A stretch of DNA of 53,884 nucleotides, taken from contig RCNN01000085.1 of the NCBI GenBank assembly GCA_003667245.1, positions 1 to 53,884 on the forward strand. The letters are read 5' to 3'. The notes under the pieces were generated by a model, which worked only from the letters and a program-made list of their open reading frames with translations, had not been told where the DNA came from and made no database searches. This stretch comes from Heterostelium multicystogenum. Taxonomy: Eukaryota > Evosea > Eumycetozoa > Acytosteliales > Acytosteliaceae. This document shows, piece after piece, positions 23,412 to 35,743 of the stretch. Position numbers and translations under genes: made by a program. Numbering within the stretch: position 1 is the first letter of the stretch; the number at the start of each line of letters is the position of its first letter.

Positions 23412-23497
23412 AAAACATAACAATATCAATAATAATATAAATTATTTTAATTTACGATTAAATACATTTCAACATGGAGATAAGCTAACAAGAAACT

Positions 23498-23548
23498 ATA
23501 TTAAATTCTATCTATTTTATTTTAATAGAAATAGATAGAATTTAATAT
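23498..23548. terminator. Perfect 20-base inverted repeat in the 3' flank of noxA
   Basis: 23498-23517 is the exact reverse complement of 23529-23548, with an 11-base loop, 87 bases after the noxA stop. It may be a 3' UTR hairpin, a transcript-end structure or a tiny foldback repeat. The rest of the gap to 24028 has no gene I can support; a 62-codon open frame at 23629 looks like chance. Confidence 0.5.
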
Positions 23549-24028
23549 TTTATTAATACTAATTTTAATTTTGTTTATCAATTACAATAATTTCATAGTT
23601 TTCTGACCCGGCTCTTTGTTGACTGAAGATGCCAGGAATGTTGTTGTTTTGTTTTTTTTTTTGTTCTTGTTTTGTAAGATCAAATCTCATCTTAATTTCC
23701 AAAAATTATACTGGTGAAGGCTCTGCATCAAAGACTATTACGATTCAAGTAAAAAATGTTGCCAAATTCACAATTGATCAATTCTTAGTTTTGAAATTTC
23801 TGACAGTTTTTTCGTGATCAAACGGCAATCCAACTTTAATAAGATGGATGCGAAAGATTTTCTCATTACCGAAATAAAAAAATTGTTGCCATCAAAAGAT
23901 TTTTTTAAAATATCTAGAACGATTTTTTTAGTTTTTTAGTATTTTGTTCCTGAACGATTGAATTTTGTGATCCATATCTAGTAATCAAACTGATCAAAAT
24001 CTAAATCAGTTTTCAAACAATCATAAAA

Positions 24029-27000
24029 ATGAAACAATTAATAATATTAATATATGTATTTCTAGTGTTTTGTTGTTTCAACAACGATATCAGTCATTTT
24101 ATAAATGTAGCCAATGCTGATATTGTACAACAAACACCTTTTTTCAATATTTATTTCTATTCGAGTTCCAAATGTCTGTCAGGTCAAAACCCGACAGGTT
24201 TGCCTGATAAAGTCCTATCCTATAAGCTAAACCTATGTTACAATTATAATAGTACTGCTAGTGTAATGGCAGTTACCACTGGTTCCACAGCATCATTCGA
24301 TATTTATACTCTAGAAAATGTAAATCCTTAGAAAAAACTGTTTTTCAATCATTGGATACTAATACTGTTTTTTGGATGTCCTAAAGTGTACAGGAAATAA
24401 AAATAGAATGTTTTTCGATCAAACAAGAACAACCTGTATGATTTGGCAAGGTGGTCTTGCGGTATCTAGCTACAGTAGTCCCCAACTGCCCATATTAGCT
24501 AATCCTCTAAGTCTCTATTTCGAGCGTGTTCCATATCAAAGGTATCTCAATAGGAATAGATAACTGAATTTTCATTGTCTTAATATTTGTTGACACAATT
24601 AAATATCTTTTATTCTAGTTCATGCTCTTTGAATTCATCAGATAATTTTAATTATGCAAGAACAGCAGTTAGAACTGGAGTTTGTACAACCAATGAAATT
24701 GATAAAACTCTGACTTTAATGGCAGGAATCTCTCCTATGAATAAGGCTCAATTAAGTCCTCTAAGATGCTCTACTCCCGACTATACAGTGTATGATGAGG
24801 CCTGTTCAAGCTATAGTCCCAGTAACAGTATTGTCAATGCTTTTGTAAATACGGTGTTGGGTACTCCGAATCAACCAAATTTAACTGTCCTCACCTACAC
24901 CGATATTGAAATCTCAGTTGTCGATTTTGGATATAAAAGTCATGCATCACTCTATGCATCAGTATATTATTCTTTCCCAAATGGGACTGATACCCCACTC
25001 ACCAAAGCAGGAGATCTCATTTCAGTGTCTGATATTATGACATTTAGTGGAGTTCAACCTGGTACATATAGCATTAAAGCTGAGTTGTATGGTTATGATT
25101 ATCTCTCAAACACACCAGCACCAGTAGTAACATCCACAATTGCAACAATTCCGGAATGTATGTTTTCAATTAATATTACAAAATCAAAGGATTACCAAAT
25201 ATATTGACCATCCAATTTAATTTAGATCCACATAATATTAGTATCATTTTGGTACATTATACCACAAGAAGAGCGATCTTTAATTATTCGTCAGAAGGTG
25301 GATTTCCATCATCAAATATTTATACTATCACAGCTGATGGAAACGAATATAAGGAGTGTGAGCTAACTACCACTTGTGAAGTTGGTGATTTCGCTCCAGG
25401 AAGCTCAGTTAATGTTAGGTTCCAAGTCACAAATAGAGGTGCCAGTGATTCAGCTTCTTATCAATTAAACCTAATGCCACCCATCGATACGATCATATAT
25501 GATGTCCAAATGAGCACCTCAAAAATTAATATTAAGTTTAATGTAGGAGGCAAAGGATCTGGTCAAACAAGCTATCATATCAATATCATTAACCTCAACA
25601 CAACTGTCAGCGTTGATTACTATACAAATTCAACTTCCCTACCCTTTATTCCAAGCATTGATCCATCAGTTTATCGTATCAACATCACAGCAACTAATGA
25701 TGGAACAACTATATCCACTCTAATTCCTGATTATAATTGGCCTGGAGGTTAGTAAATCATATCATTCCATCTTTATTGATACATTATACTCACCTGTTTT
25801 TAATAGATATCCAGATAAATAACATTACAATCAAATCACTTAAAATCACCAGTATGACATTTGTGGCCTCGGCCTCAAATTTACTCAACTCAAACTTTAC
25901 CATGGTAGTATACAATAGTTCTAAAGTCCCTATGCAGCAATCCTTTGGCACTCTAGAAATGCTTGTTGTTCGTTTGGAAATTGGTCAACCCCACACTCTC
26001 TATATTCAAATCACCCAAGATCAGAGACAGTCCATAATGTTCCCTCTCAACTTCACAACCTATTCTCCAATTAAGATAGATTCAGTTGAATTCACCCAAA
26101 GACAAAATCAAAGTGGAAGTGGATGGTTTCTACAAACTGATGTTTATACCAGTGACGGTGTTCCGGGAGAAACCCAATTCTCCGTTCAGACATCTCTGCT
26201 TGGAAATTTTGTCAATTGGAATAAAACATCAAGTAGAATAATAATGAACGATCTCACAATCACGCCAACAGAGAATTGGTACAATATCACCGTGTTTAAT
26301 GATATTACATTTGAAAAAGCCAATGAAATGATAACCCTTTATCAATGTATGTTATAAAAGCTAATATTTATCATTATTTTCAAATACTTACTATTCTTTC
26401 AAGTTCCATCAATTGATAAGATATCATTCCAAGAAAGTTATGACTCAATCTATTTGAATTGGACAAGCAGTGGAGGAATGACAGGAAATATTACTTTTGA
26501 TGTTTCAATTTTCGATCCATCAAATCCAAATTCACTTTCCACCTTGATTTGTTCTGGAGATATCAATTCGTGTCTTTCCAGTGGTCTGATTTCAAATACT
26601 CTCTACGGATTCAACATCACCATGAAATCAAAGCAATTCGATCCAATCTATGATTTTGTCAATGTTCAAACTTTGAAGTGTATGTATATGTTCATTAATT
26701 AAAATTATTATATGATTTATCATTAATCAACTTCTAACATATGCGATTAATAGATACAAATAATACATGTTTAGACCCTTCATCAAATAGTTTACAAGAT
26801 TGCAATGGATACGGAAGATGTGTCAATGATACATGCTTGTGCGATAATGGTCGAACTGGACTCTATTGCCAAATTGTCGTTCCAGATGGTGGAAACAATG
26901 GAGGTGGAAATGCCAATCCAAATCCAGAAGGTCCCTCTGTTGTCATCGATAATAACGATGTTTCCTATCAATTCGGTATTTATGAAATCCGTGAAATCGA

Positions 27001-27799
27001 CCCATCGGAAAATGTTATCAGAAGTTTGAGCTTGTTTGATGTCCACTGGAAGCTCAACAACCAGAGCAATCAACAAACGTCAATCCAAGATGTGACATTG
27101 AACCAATGGGTCTATTCATCAACAAACAACAACGTGTCAAATATAAACATCACATTTTTACAATACACTTCCACAAGCAACCAAGCCCAACAAAAGATAT
27201 CGATGACATTCGCCAACCAACTGTTTTACATTGACATCGGTTCGCTAAAATACACAATCGATATCGGTGGCTGGCCATTTGACAACCGGTTAAATACGCT
27301 CCAAATTCTCACTAATATTTCACAACCCATCACAACTAGTCGGTGTGGCGATAGTGCAGACGATATCGCCAATCAAAACCTGTTGAGCAACTCGACTGAA
27401 TTCACTACTTTCTATCTGGGCAAGGACCAAGCTGTATTGGGAAAGCTGTTGAACCGTGCACTCCTTGACAATGTTCCAAGAAGAATTGCCTACAAACTGA
27501 AACTCTACCAAAACGAGTCCAACAGTGAACAAAACTATTTGAGTGTCATCACATCGATTCCCTACTTTGACTTCACTGCCACACTGGATCCAGATCTCAG
27601 TCTTTTGGTCAATAGCAACGCTGATGGAGACTGCACAACCAAATCTTCAAAGACATGGAAGATTGTTGTTGGTGTAGTCATTGGTGGCTCAGTGGTCATA
27701 GCAGTGGCCGTAGTATTTATTATTCGACACAAAATGATGCTACGGAAAAGACATTATCAAAACAAACTTGTACGATTACAACAATCAAAAACAGAATAA
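24029..27799 (+). CDS. ComC-like EGF single-pass membrane protein
   Basis: Seven exons join cleanly (24029-24319, 24387-24541, 24619-25157, 25226-25747, 25807-26346, 26404-26679, 26754-27799) into about 1,122 residues. The start is a signal peptide (MKQLIILIYVFLVFCC). The middle is a string of beta-rich, Asn-glycosylation-rich modules. At the head of the last exon is an EGF-like module with six cysteines (CLDP, DCNGYGRC, TCLCDNGRTGLYC). Then comes a domain resembling the ComC supersandwich region (VSYQFGIYEIREID, GGWPFDNRLNTLQI, LDNVPRRIAYKLKLY), a membrane helix (VVGVVIGGSVVIAVAVVFII) and a short basic tail. This is the layout of the dictyostelid ComC family, known from intercellular signalling. 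The assignment of the supersandwich domain is from memory of the family pattern. Ligand unknown. Confidence 0.85.
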
Positions 27800-27934
27800 A
27801 TCTATTTAACTTTATCTACTTTTACAATGATCAACTATGACTGATGATATATCATTATTGATTTTGACAGTTTTGTAAGAACGGTCGTTTTCTTTTCCCC
27901 AACTCTAACAAGTTTAAAGAGATTACTGCAGAAG

Positions 27935-28177
27935 TCAGAGGGATAAGGCAACATTAATGTTGTCTGTATCCAAACTTCTTGCATTCCTCAATAGACGATG
28001 ATCATGCAATGTCAGCAGACGATTGTACAAACATAGATAACAACAACAATAGAATACAATAATAGCCAATGATATATAATATAAATCATAAACAACGACA
28101 AGTAAGTAAGTTAAGTTAGATGATGCGTTAGATGTATGCTTTGATCCCATTACTTTCTGGAAGTTGAAATTAAACAA
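27935..28177 (-). CDS. Small hydrophobic open frame, doubtful
   Basis: An 80-codon frame, or 71 from a second ATG (MGSKHTSNASSN), with one long hydrophobic segment (YLLVVVYDLYYISLAIIVFY) followed by a cysteine cluster and an Arg-rich tail. It could encode a small membrane protein between the ComC-like gene and UBC13. There is no family match I know. The rest of 27800-28542 is AT-rich with no gene seen. Confidence 0.25.
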   Translation of the reverse strand: MFNFNFQKVMGSKHTSNASSNLTYLLVVVYDLYYISLAIIVFYCCCYLCLYNRLLTLHDHRLLRNARSLDTDNINVALSL

Positions 28178-28542
28178 AAATCAAATCAAAAAAAAAAAAC
28201 AAAATAATTAAATTTTTTGATACACAATTTCATAAAATACCAAAACACACACACTTTACTTATTCTATTGTGCAATTCCATCCGAATTATTATTATTATT
28301 ATTATAAATAAACATTAACAAAACAATATATAAATAAAAATATAATATACAATACTAATATACTTAATATATACTTGTGCTGTCGTGTCTCTTTTAGCAT
28401 CTTCTATCTTCATTCATCTTGACCTAACTGACTGTAACATATTCAAACCTCACTCACTTCTTTTTCTTTTCTACACTACGTATATTTATTGATCTAAATT
28501 AACATCATCATCATCATCATTATCATTATAATCATATAAACA

Positions 28543-29225
<683 letters not shown>

Positions 29226-29336
29226 ACAAATATTTAAGAATTTTTTAGAAAACCTTAACAAATAAAAGCCTCCCCTCAAAAAAATCGACGAATGCTTGGT
29301 TATTCTATATATAATATATATTTATATTTATTATAA

Positions 29337-30261
29337 TTATGGTTGTTTAAAGAAATTATTGATGGTTCTAGCAAATAGCATTTGGTCTGGATTGGTACCG
29401 ATGGTTGCTATAGCTTTCTGTCTAATGTCAGATGCAACGTGCGAAATCTCGGTGTTGATTAAATGGGTTAAGTATGGGATGGTAAACTCGGGATGTCCTT
29501 GGGTCGAAAAAATGTAGTATTGATTTGGTTTGATGAGTGATTTCTTAACGAAACCTTGCACTTTGCAGACCTCAGTCGATCCTAAAATAAGCATTCCTTC
29601 TGGAATCTTGGTGACGATGTCTTGGTGAATCTGGAGGATGTCGATGTGGGTACGGTCTCCTTGATGCTGAGCTGGCTGGAGCTGCTCAAAGAAATCCTTT
29701 CCGTCCTGTGACAAAGGGATAATTGTGTGACCCAACTCCCATCCCTTTGTATTTTTCTCGACCTTTCCACCAAGTGCTTCAGCAAGAATCTGATGACCAA
29801 AGCAAATTCCACAGATTTTCTTTTCAAGTCTGTCCAACTCGACTAAATTTCTCTTTAATTGCAGTATCCACTCGTCTTGATCATATGAATTTGCCGAGCT
29901 ACCAGTGATCACATATCCGTCATATTCCTCTGGAGAGTCTGGCCACTCCATCTGTACAGCATTATATATCGAGGTCTCAACTGAATCGTCTTCGCCATAG
30001 ACCTTTGCAAAATTAATATAAAGTGAATTAAATACTTTTACATCGCTAATAAGTGGTTCTGTAATAACTATATAAATAAAATTAATTAGTAATCAAAATA
30101 AAATATTGACATCGAATTCGATGTTGGCAATCAATCTTTCAAGCACCAAACGACACTGTTTGATTGTCAACCATCAATGTATATACATTGATTTATATGA
30201 TCTGATTGTCTATTCTAACTGATGTAAGGTGACATGGGAACTTACTAATTGCAATCTTCAT
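29337..30261 (-). CDS. Class I glutamine amidotransferase-like protein (gamma-glutamyl peptidase/YLR126C type)
   Basis: Two exons on minus: 30261-30246 (MKIAI) and 30067-29337, giving 248 residues. The intron 30245-30068 (GTAAGT to TATAG) contains two short perfect palindromes (30109-30124 and 30174-30191). Catalytic triad: nucleophile Cys in ICGICFGHQILAEALGG, then His and Glu in TQGHPEF. The oxyanion region is YVITGSSANSYD. The stand-alone GATase domain, with GKVEKNTKGWELG after the Cys loop, resembles plant gamma-glutamyl peptidases and yeast YLR126C, which process glutathione conjugates or are uncharacterised, rather than GMP synthase, which would carry a synthetase domain. The substrate is inferred only. 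It is convergent with UBC13 (110-base gap). Confidence 0.88.
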
Positions 30262-32580
30262 GATTAAATTATTGTGATTTGTTTAATAAATAATAAATAA
30301 AGTAACTATGTTATATTTCAGGTGAAAAAAAAAGGTAAATAAAGAATGATATTCTATTGTTGTTTAAAGAGTTTTTTGTTTGGTTTTGATTTTGCACAGG
30401 ATTGGTGAAAAAAAATTCAAAAAAAAAACAATATAACAATTAAGATTGGAAAAACAACACACCTCTTCATTTAGATTAAACAGACAAGAAAATGTAAATT
30501 TCATTTTTTTATCATTATTAAAAACAGTCGACTTTTTCATATACATTATATCACAATATATTTTAAAAACAAATTAAAATGAAAATATAAATAATAATAA
30601 TAATTATTAGTATAGTTGATTTATAAGTATACAAACTTATATTATTACAAATAATTATTACATTTCATATATATAATATATAATATATAGTATTATTTAT
30701 ACAATCTAAATTTTCTTCTTATTATCATATAGAAGATTTTTAATCTTGTATAAATAACAACAATAAGATAGTTTTCAAAATCAACATACATAAATAAATA
30801 AATAAATAAGTAAATTGTTGATAAATGTACTTGAGTGTAGTTGTTAAATATTTAACTTTAAAATGATATTATCATAAATAGAGAATTTAATCAATTTTAT
30901 TTAAACAGACTAAATTTAATACAATGTACATTGTAGTAAAAAGGGAAAAAGTCTCCTTTTATATTTTTTCGATAGCACTTGGGTGTACAATTGAGTGTGT
31001 CCTCTTAAGATACCACACCAAGTATTTATTTAGTTTGTTTTAAAATCAAATTATCCGATTAAGAGTTGATTTTTATAAAACAATTATTATCTCAACACAT
31101 TTAAGTTTAAGTAGTAGTCTAAATTAACGTGTAAATTATAACATTTTAAAGTAATCTATCAATTGTATATATGTATTTATAGTTATATTTCATTTGAGAT
31201 AACTATAACCAGGTTTATAATGTAAGTTTAAATTTAGTTTGTATCTAAATTTTGGAATAGATAAAAATTAAGAATTATATTCCAATGGAATATTGATTAG
31301 TTATTTTACAATCTCTATTTATTCAAATATAATTTAATCATGATTAAATTAAGATCTAAATAAAAAAGATTATTATTATTATAATAATCATTTTTGCTAA
31401 ATTTAGAACTAAACAGATTATTATTAAAATCAATAAAATAAAGCAATCATACTTATTTTCCAACTCATCATCAACTAATCAAAATATCAGACTCACTCAC
31501 CACCCTTAATTATAGTTGGAATAGCAAATAATATAATGAAATGTAATAATTATTAATAATATTGTTATAACAAACAAAAGAGTGTTGTTTTTTGATTTTT
31601 AGGTATATCTGTGAGTGGGTGTGGCTATGGTATGAGTGGATGGTATACCTATTTATTCTATTACAGATTGTTTCTATCAAATTGAATTGATCCAAATTAC
31701 TATCAAATTATGAGAGCAATCATTTACAGTACCAACATCAGTAATATTGATTCCAATCAATGAAACATCAAAGAGTTTTATCATTATATTTATTAGTTTT
31801 GTTGTTTCAATTTAATTAATTAAATAATAACCTGTGAATCTTATTTTCATTTCACACTGCGTCTATCCATCCAACCATCCATCCATCTATTGAGTAATCT
31901 AACCATTTCATTTTAACATTATCCACATCATAATCATCATCATCATCAACAACAACAACATCTATTAACAAACATCTATAAACAATTTAAATTAGATATA
32001 ATAAATATAAATTAGTAAAAGCATCATCATCAAATTTCTATATTTAGGAAATTCTTTCTATCTGTCTTTATTATTATTTTAAATCCAATGGAATAAAATA
32101 ATATTTACAAAAATATTTTTAAAAAATAAAACAGTTTGGTTATTTCATCGTTTTTCAAACCCCAAATCCTTCAGCAATCTATCACAAAACACACAATTTA
32201 GTTAGTTACTCATTCACTATTTCAAGAAAAATAGTTGTTGTCAAATTTTATTTTATTTTTATTTTTTTTTTTTACAAAAACCTTAATATTGTCAATCTAA
32301 AATCTAACTGTTGTTTTTATTTTTAAAAAAAACACTTTGTTTACTGAATAACAGCAGAATAACAGCAATATTTACATTTAAAATCACATACAATTTTTAT
32401 AGTCATAGAGAGAATAGAGCCTAGGCATAGAGAATAGAACATCTCTAGGTTGATTACTTTACTTTGTTTGGTAAAATTGGTGCTTGGTTCTCATTGATTG
32501 TTGATCGATCGCTAGTTAGAAAGTTAAAGATCTTAGAGTGTCAAATAGATTGAAGTTGAAAGAAGAAAGAGATTGGCAAT
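30262..32580. other. Long AT-rich intergenic region
   Basis: 2.3 kb with no supported gene: extreme AT content, ATATAT runs (about 30668-30690), an imperfect hairpin (listed separately) and poly-T/poly-A tracts near 32260 and 32325. It is likely the promoter and leader of the coiled-coil gene. Confidence 0.55.
30691..30759. repeat. Imperfect hairpin
   Basis: The outer 12 bases pair perfectly (30693-30704 with 30747-30758) and an inner CTTCT/AGAAG block also pairs, with mismatches between them and an 11-base loop. Composition is very AT-rich, so some of this pairing is expected by chance. Confidence 0.4.
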
Positions 32581-34839
32581 ATGAATATTGCAAAAGAATC
32601 CTATAAGGAAGATGAAGCCGGTTCATCTCGTGATGAATCCAGTAGTATCCAGGATAGCAGCGAGGAGTCCATTGAAGACGATGAGAACGATGACGACGAA
32701 GAGGAAGACGACGACGACGATGATGACGAAAGACAGTTTTGAACTCTCCGATGTTGAGATCAAGAATAACGATTCAACAGAGGTCAAGAACTTGAAGATC
32801 AAGCTTCTCAAGGAAAAGAGCAAGGTCATGGATGCAAAAGAGACAATTGAGAGTTTGGTCGAACAAATCACTGCTTACAAGGCATCGGTTGAAGAGGAGA
32901 AAGCAGAGTTGGAGAACAAGTTGAAGCATGAGAAGAAGACCAAGCTCGAGATGTTTGAGATTTACAAGGACTTGGAGTCGGAGCGTGATAATTTAGCAAA
33001 TCAACTCGATGGTGTCATTAACGAGTGCGAGCAATTGGAGCGTGAAAAACAGGCAATGTCAAAGGAGAATATCACTAATTTGCAAACACTGATGAATGAA
33101 ATTACCAATATAGAGGAGAGCAATCTTGCTCTTGAGAAAGAGCTGGAAAAGGAGAGAGAAGACAACCAAGCATTACAAGCAAGATTGTCAGAGCAGATCT
33201 CTCTGAATCAGCGCTTGGAGACTTTGAACAGCGAAATGAGCGCAAATCTCTCTTCATCCACCCCAACAGCATCGGACTCAGTCACTATTGCAAGTCTCAA
33301 GAAACAGCTTGCTGATCTCCAAGCCCAATTGGCAAAAGAGAAGGAGAAGATCACAAACGTCGATTTGCTTATGCTGCAGGCACGTAGAATCATGGGATTG
33401 GAAGGAACTGCTGTTGGTGCAATTGAGCAATCCAATGCTATCGAAATCAACACTCTCAAGACAAACGTCGAGGTTTGAGAAACAACTTCATCACAAGACA
33501 CAATTGATGCTCGAAGAAGAAAAGAAAAAGTCCGAGTTGAATAAGAAGACAGCTGACAACCTCGTTGCCAGGATCAAAGATCTCATTTCTTCACACCACG
33601 AAACACTTCAACAACTCGATGATGAGAAAGAAAACAACAAACTTTTGGAATCTGAAATGGAGAAACTAAAAGAACAAATGAATTTACTTCATCATAAATT
33701 ATCTGTAAATAATAGTAACAACAATCATATAGAACAACAGCATTTAAATAGTGAATCTAGTACACCAAATATTACACAATCACCTTCATCTGAGAGTGTT
33801 GGAAATACATTGGAGAATGGCTCCTCGTCACCCAGTACACCAGAGCCATCACCTCCTTCTTCACAACCAAAGACAGTACCGATCAACAAAGAAAGTAATT
33901 TGGATGTTGCAGATATCCTCAAATCACTGCCAGCGGCTCCAACAACTTTTGTACCTCCTAAATCATCAACCTCCGACAAGTCAGATAGATCCGATTCCTC
34001 ATCAGATGAGAAAACACCAGCTCCAAAACTTGACAATCCAAAAGCAGCTGCAGCCAATCGTGACAGAATGCTCTACAAAACTATCAGGCGTAACCAGACC
34101 ATGAAGATGATCAATGAGATGGGTGGCGACTTTACCATGGAGAAGCAGTCGGTCACTGACAATGGAGTTGCAACAACCACCACCAAGGCAACCGTCACAA
34201 ACGAAGCTGGATCAATCAGCAAGAGCAATGGTAGCTCCGTCAAGACATTCAGTTTTGAGAACAAGTCGAACGGATCCATTCAATATGGCGCTGGTTTCAA
34301 CTTCACTTCATTGACTAGTGCAAGTAGCTCCGGTAACGAGGGTGCTATCGAACGCAAAAAGTCGATTGGTTCAATAAGCAAACACGATAAGCGTATTGAG
34401 AAGGAGATCAAAGAAATCAACAGAAAAATTCTAAAGGAGAAGGAGCGAGAGGAAAAGAAAGAGAAGGAAAAAGAAGAGAAGAAAGAGAAGGAAAAGGACG
34501 AAAAGAAAGATGAGAAGAAAAAGAAAGAGTCGACTTTGAAGAAGGACAAGAGCACCAATAAACTACGAGACTCAAAAGACAACACAAAGACAGCAACAGC
34601 AGTAGCAATAACACTGGAAAACAACAGTCCATCATCTTCACCATCACTTTCACACAAAGATTCTCAAATGGAGCTCCTCCAAAAACAACAATAACGACAA
34701 CCTTTCCCTCGACGATTTACCAGACTATTTGAAGACACCAGAAGCAATGGGTAATGGTGACAGTGCATCAAACAACCTTACCAAAGGTAAAGACACTACA
34801 AACAAGAGAAAATCAATTTGGTTCAAACTAAACAAATAA
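32581..34839 (+). CDS. Acidic coiled-coil protein, function unknown
   Basis: The start ATG 32581 (MNIAKESYKEDEAGSSRDES) leads into an Asp/Glu run, then a long heptad-like coiled coil (VKNLKIKLLKEKSKVMDAKETIESL through about 33690), a Ser/Pro-rich linker, a conserved-looking block (AANRDRMLYKTIRRNQTMKM), a Lys/Glu run (about 34430-34530) and a basic C-terminus (RKSIWFKLNK, stop 34837-34839). Three single-base shifts are needed: an extra A near 32729, an extra G near 33470 and one near 34672. About 750 residues. A rod-like cytoplasmic or cytoskeletal scaffold is likely from composition alone. I recognise no catalytic domain. Confidence 0.75.
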
Positions 34840-35743
34840 TAGAGTAATAATCTAACAACTATCAATTATTACAATAATGTATTATTAATCAACTATGCAA
34901 TAATAATAATAATAATAATAATCAAAGTTAACTATGTTGTACCGATGAACAACAACAACAACAACTTCAATAGCAACAACAACAACTAAAGCCAACCAAG
35001 CAATCAACCCCAACAAGTCAATAATTATCTATTATTTTATATCAAAATATAAAAGTAAATAAAACTTCAAAAAAAACATTATATATTTTATTATTATCTA
35101 AAATAAAATCAAGCAAGTTTATATTTAGTCGTATGTATGTATATAGATATACATAAATAGATAGATAGGATCAATAATGGGGTGGTGAAGTGAAGTGAAG
35201 TTAAGTGAAGTGTAAAGAGGTGGTTATAACTAAAACTTACTATGTTTTTGTACCATGTCAACACAGAGAACTGTAATTTGTTTTTTGGAAAAAACATTTA
35301 ATTAATGGTGTGATTATTCGTCATTGAAAAATAGTTTTCTTTTAAGTTCATTCCGTTCTTTCACTTGATAATTTTGGTGGTGAAAGATATATCATGGATC
35401 AAACAACACCCTTTTACTTTTTTTATTTATTTCAATACGAATCAGTTTTTTTTGTGAGATCAAAAACTGAATCTGTGATTTCAAAAAAAGAGATGTTTTT
35501 CATTGATTGGGTTATGTTTTATTTTGTTTTTTCTAATTATAAATTTATTTGCAATGGTTTTTGGAAAAGAAAGGTACGTTGTTTTGGCTGATCAACTGAT
35601 CGAACAACAATAACTCAAACCAAAAGTAATTAATTTTGTATTTTTTCTTAAAAAAAGAGACATAAAGAGATAGAGAGAAACAGATATAATAATACAAATA
35701 TTATATTATATTATTATTTCAAAAATAAAAATTAAAAAAGAAA
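34840..35743. other. Intergenic region
   Basis: AT-rich with CAA/AAT microsatellites (about 34900-34985) and a GTGAA-type repeat near 35185-35215. A 65-codon open frame at 35394-35591 looks like chance. No gene supported. Confidence 0.55.

Noticed and set aside
31510..31695. 61-codon minus-strand open frame
   Set aside because: AT-driven composition (Ile/Asn/Tyr) in a non-coding region with no motif.
33725..34657. Minus-strand frames opposite the coiled-coil gene (Ser/Phe-rich)
   Set aside because: Complement of a Lys/Glu- and Ser-rich coding region; the plus strand has consistent coiled-coil coding.
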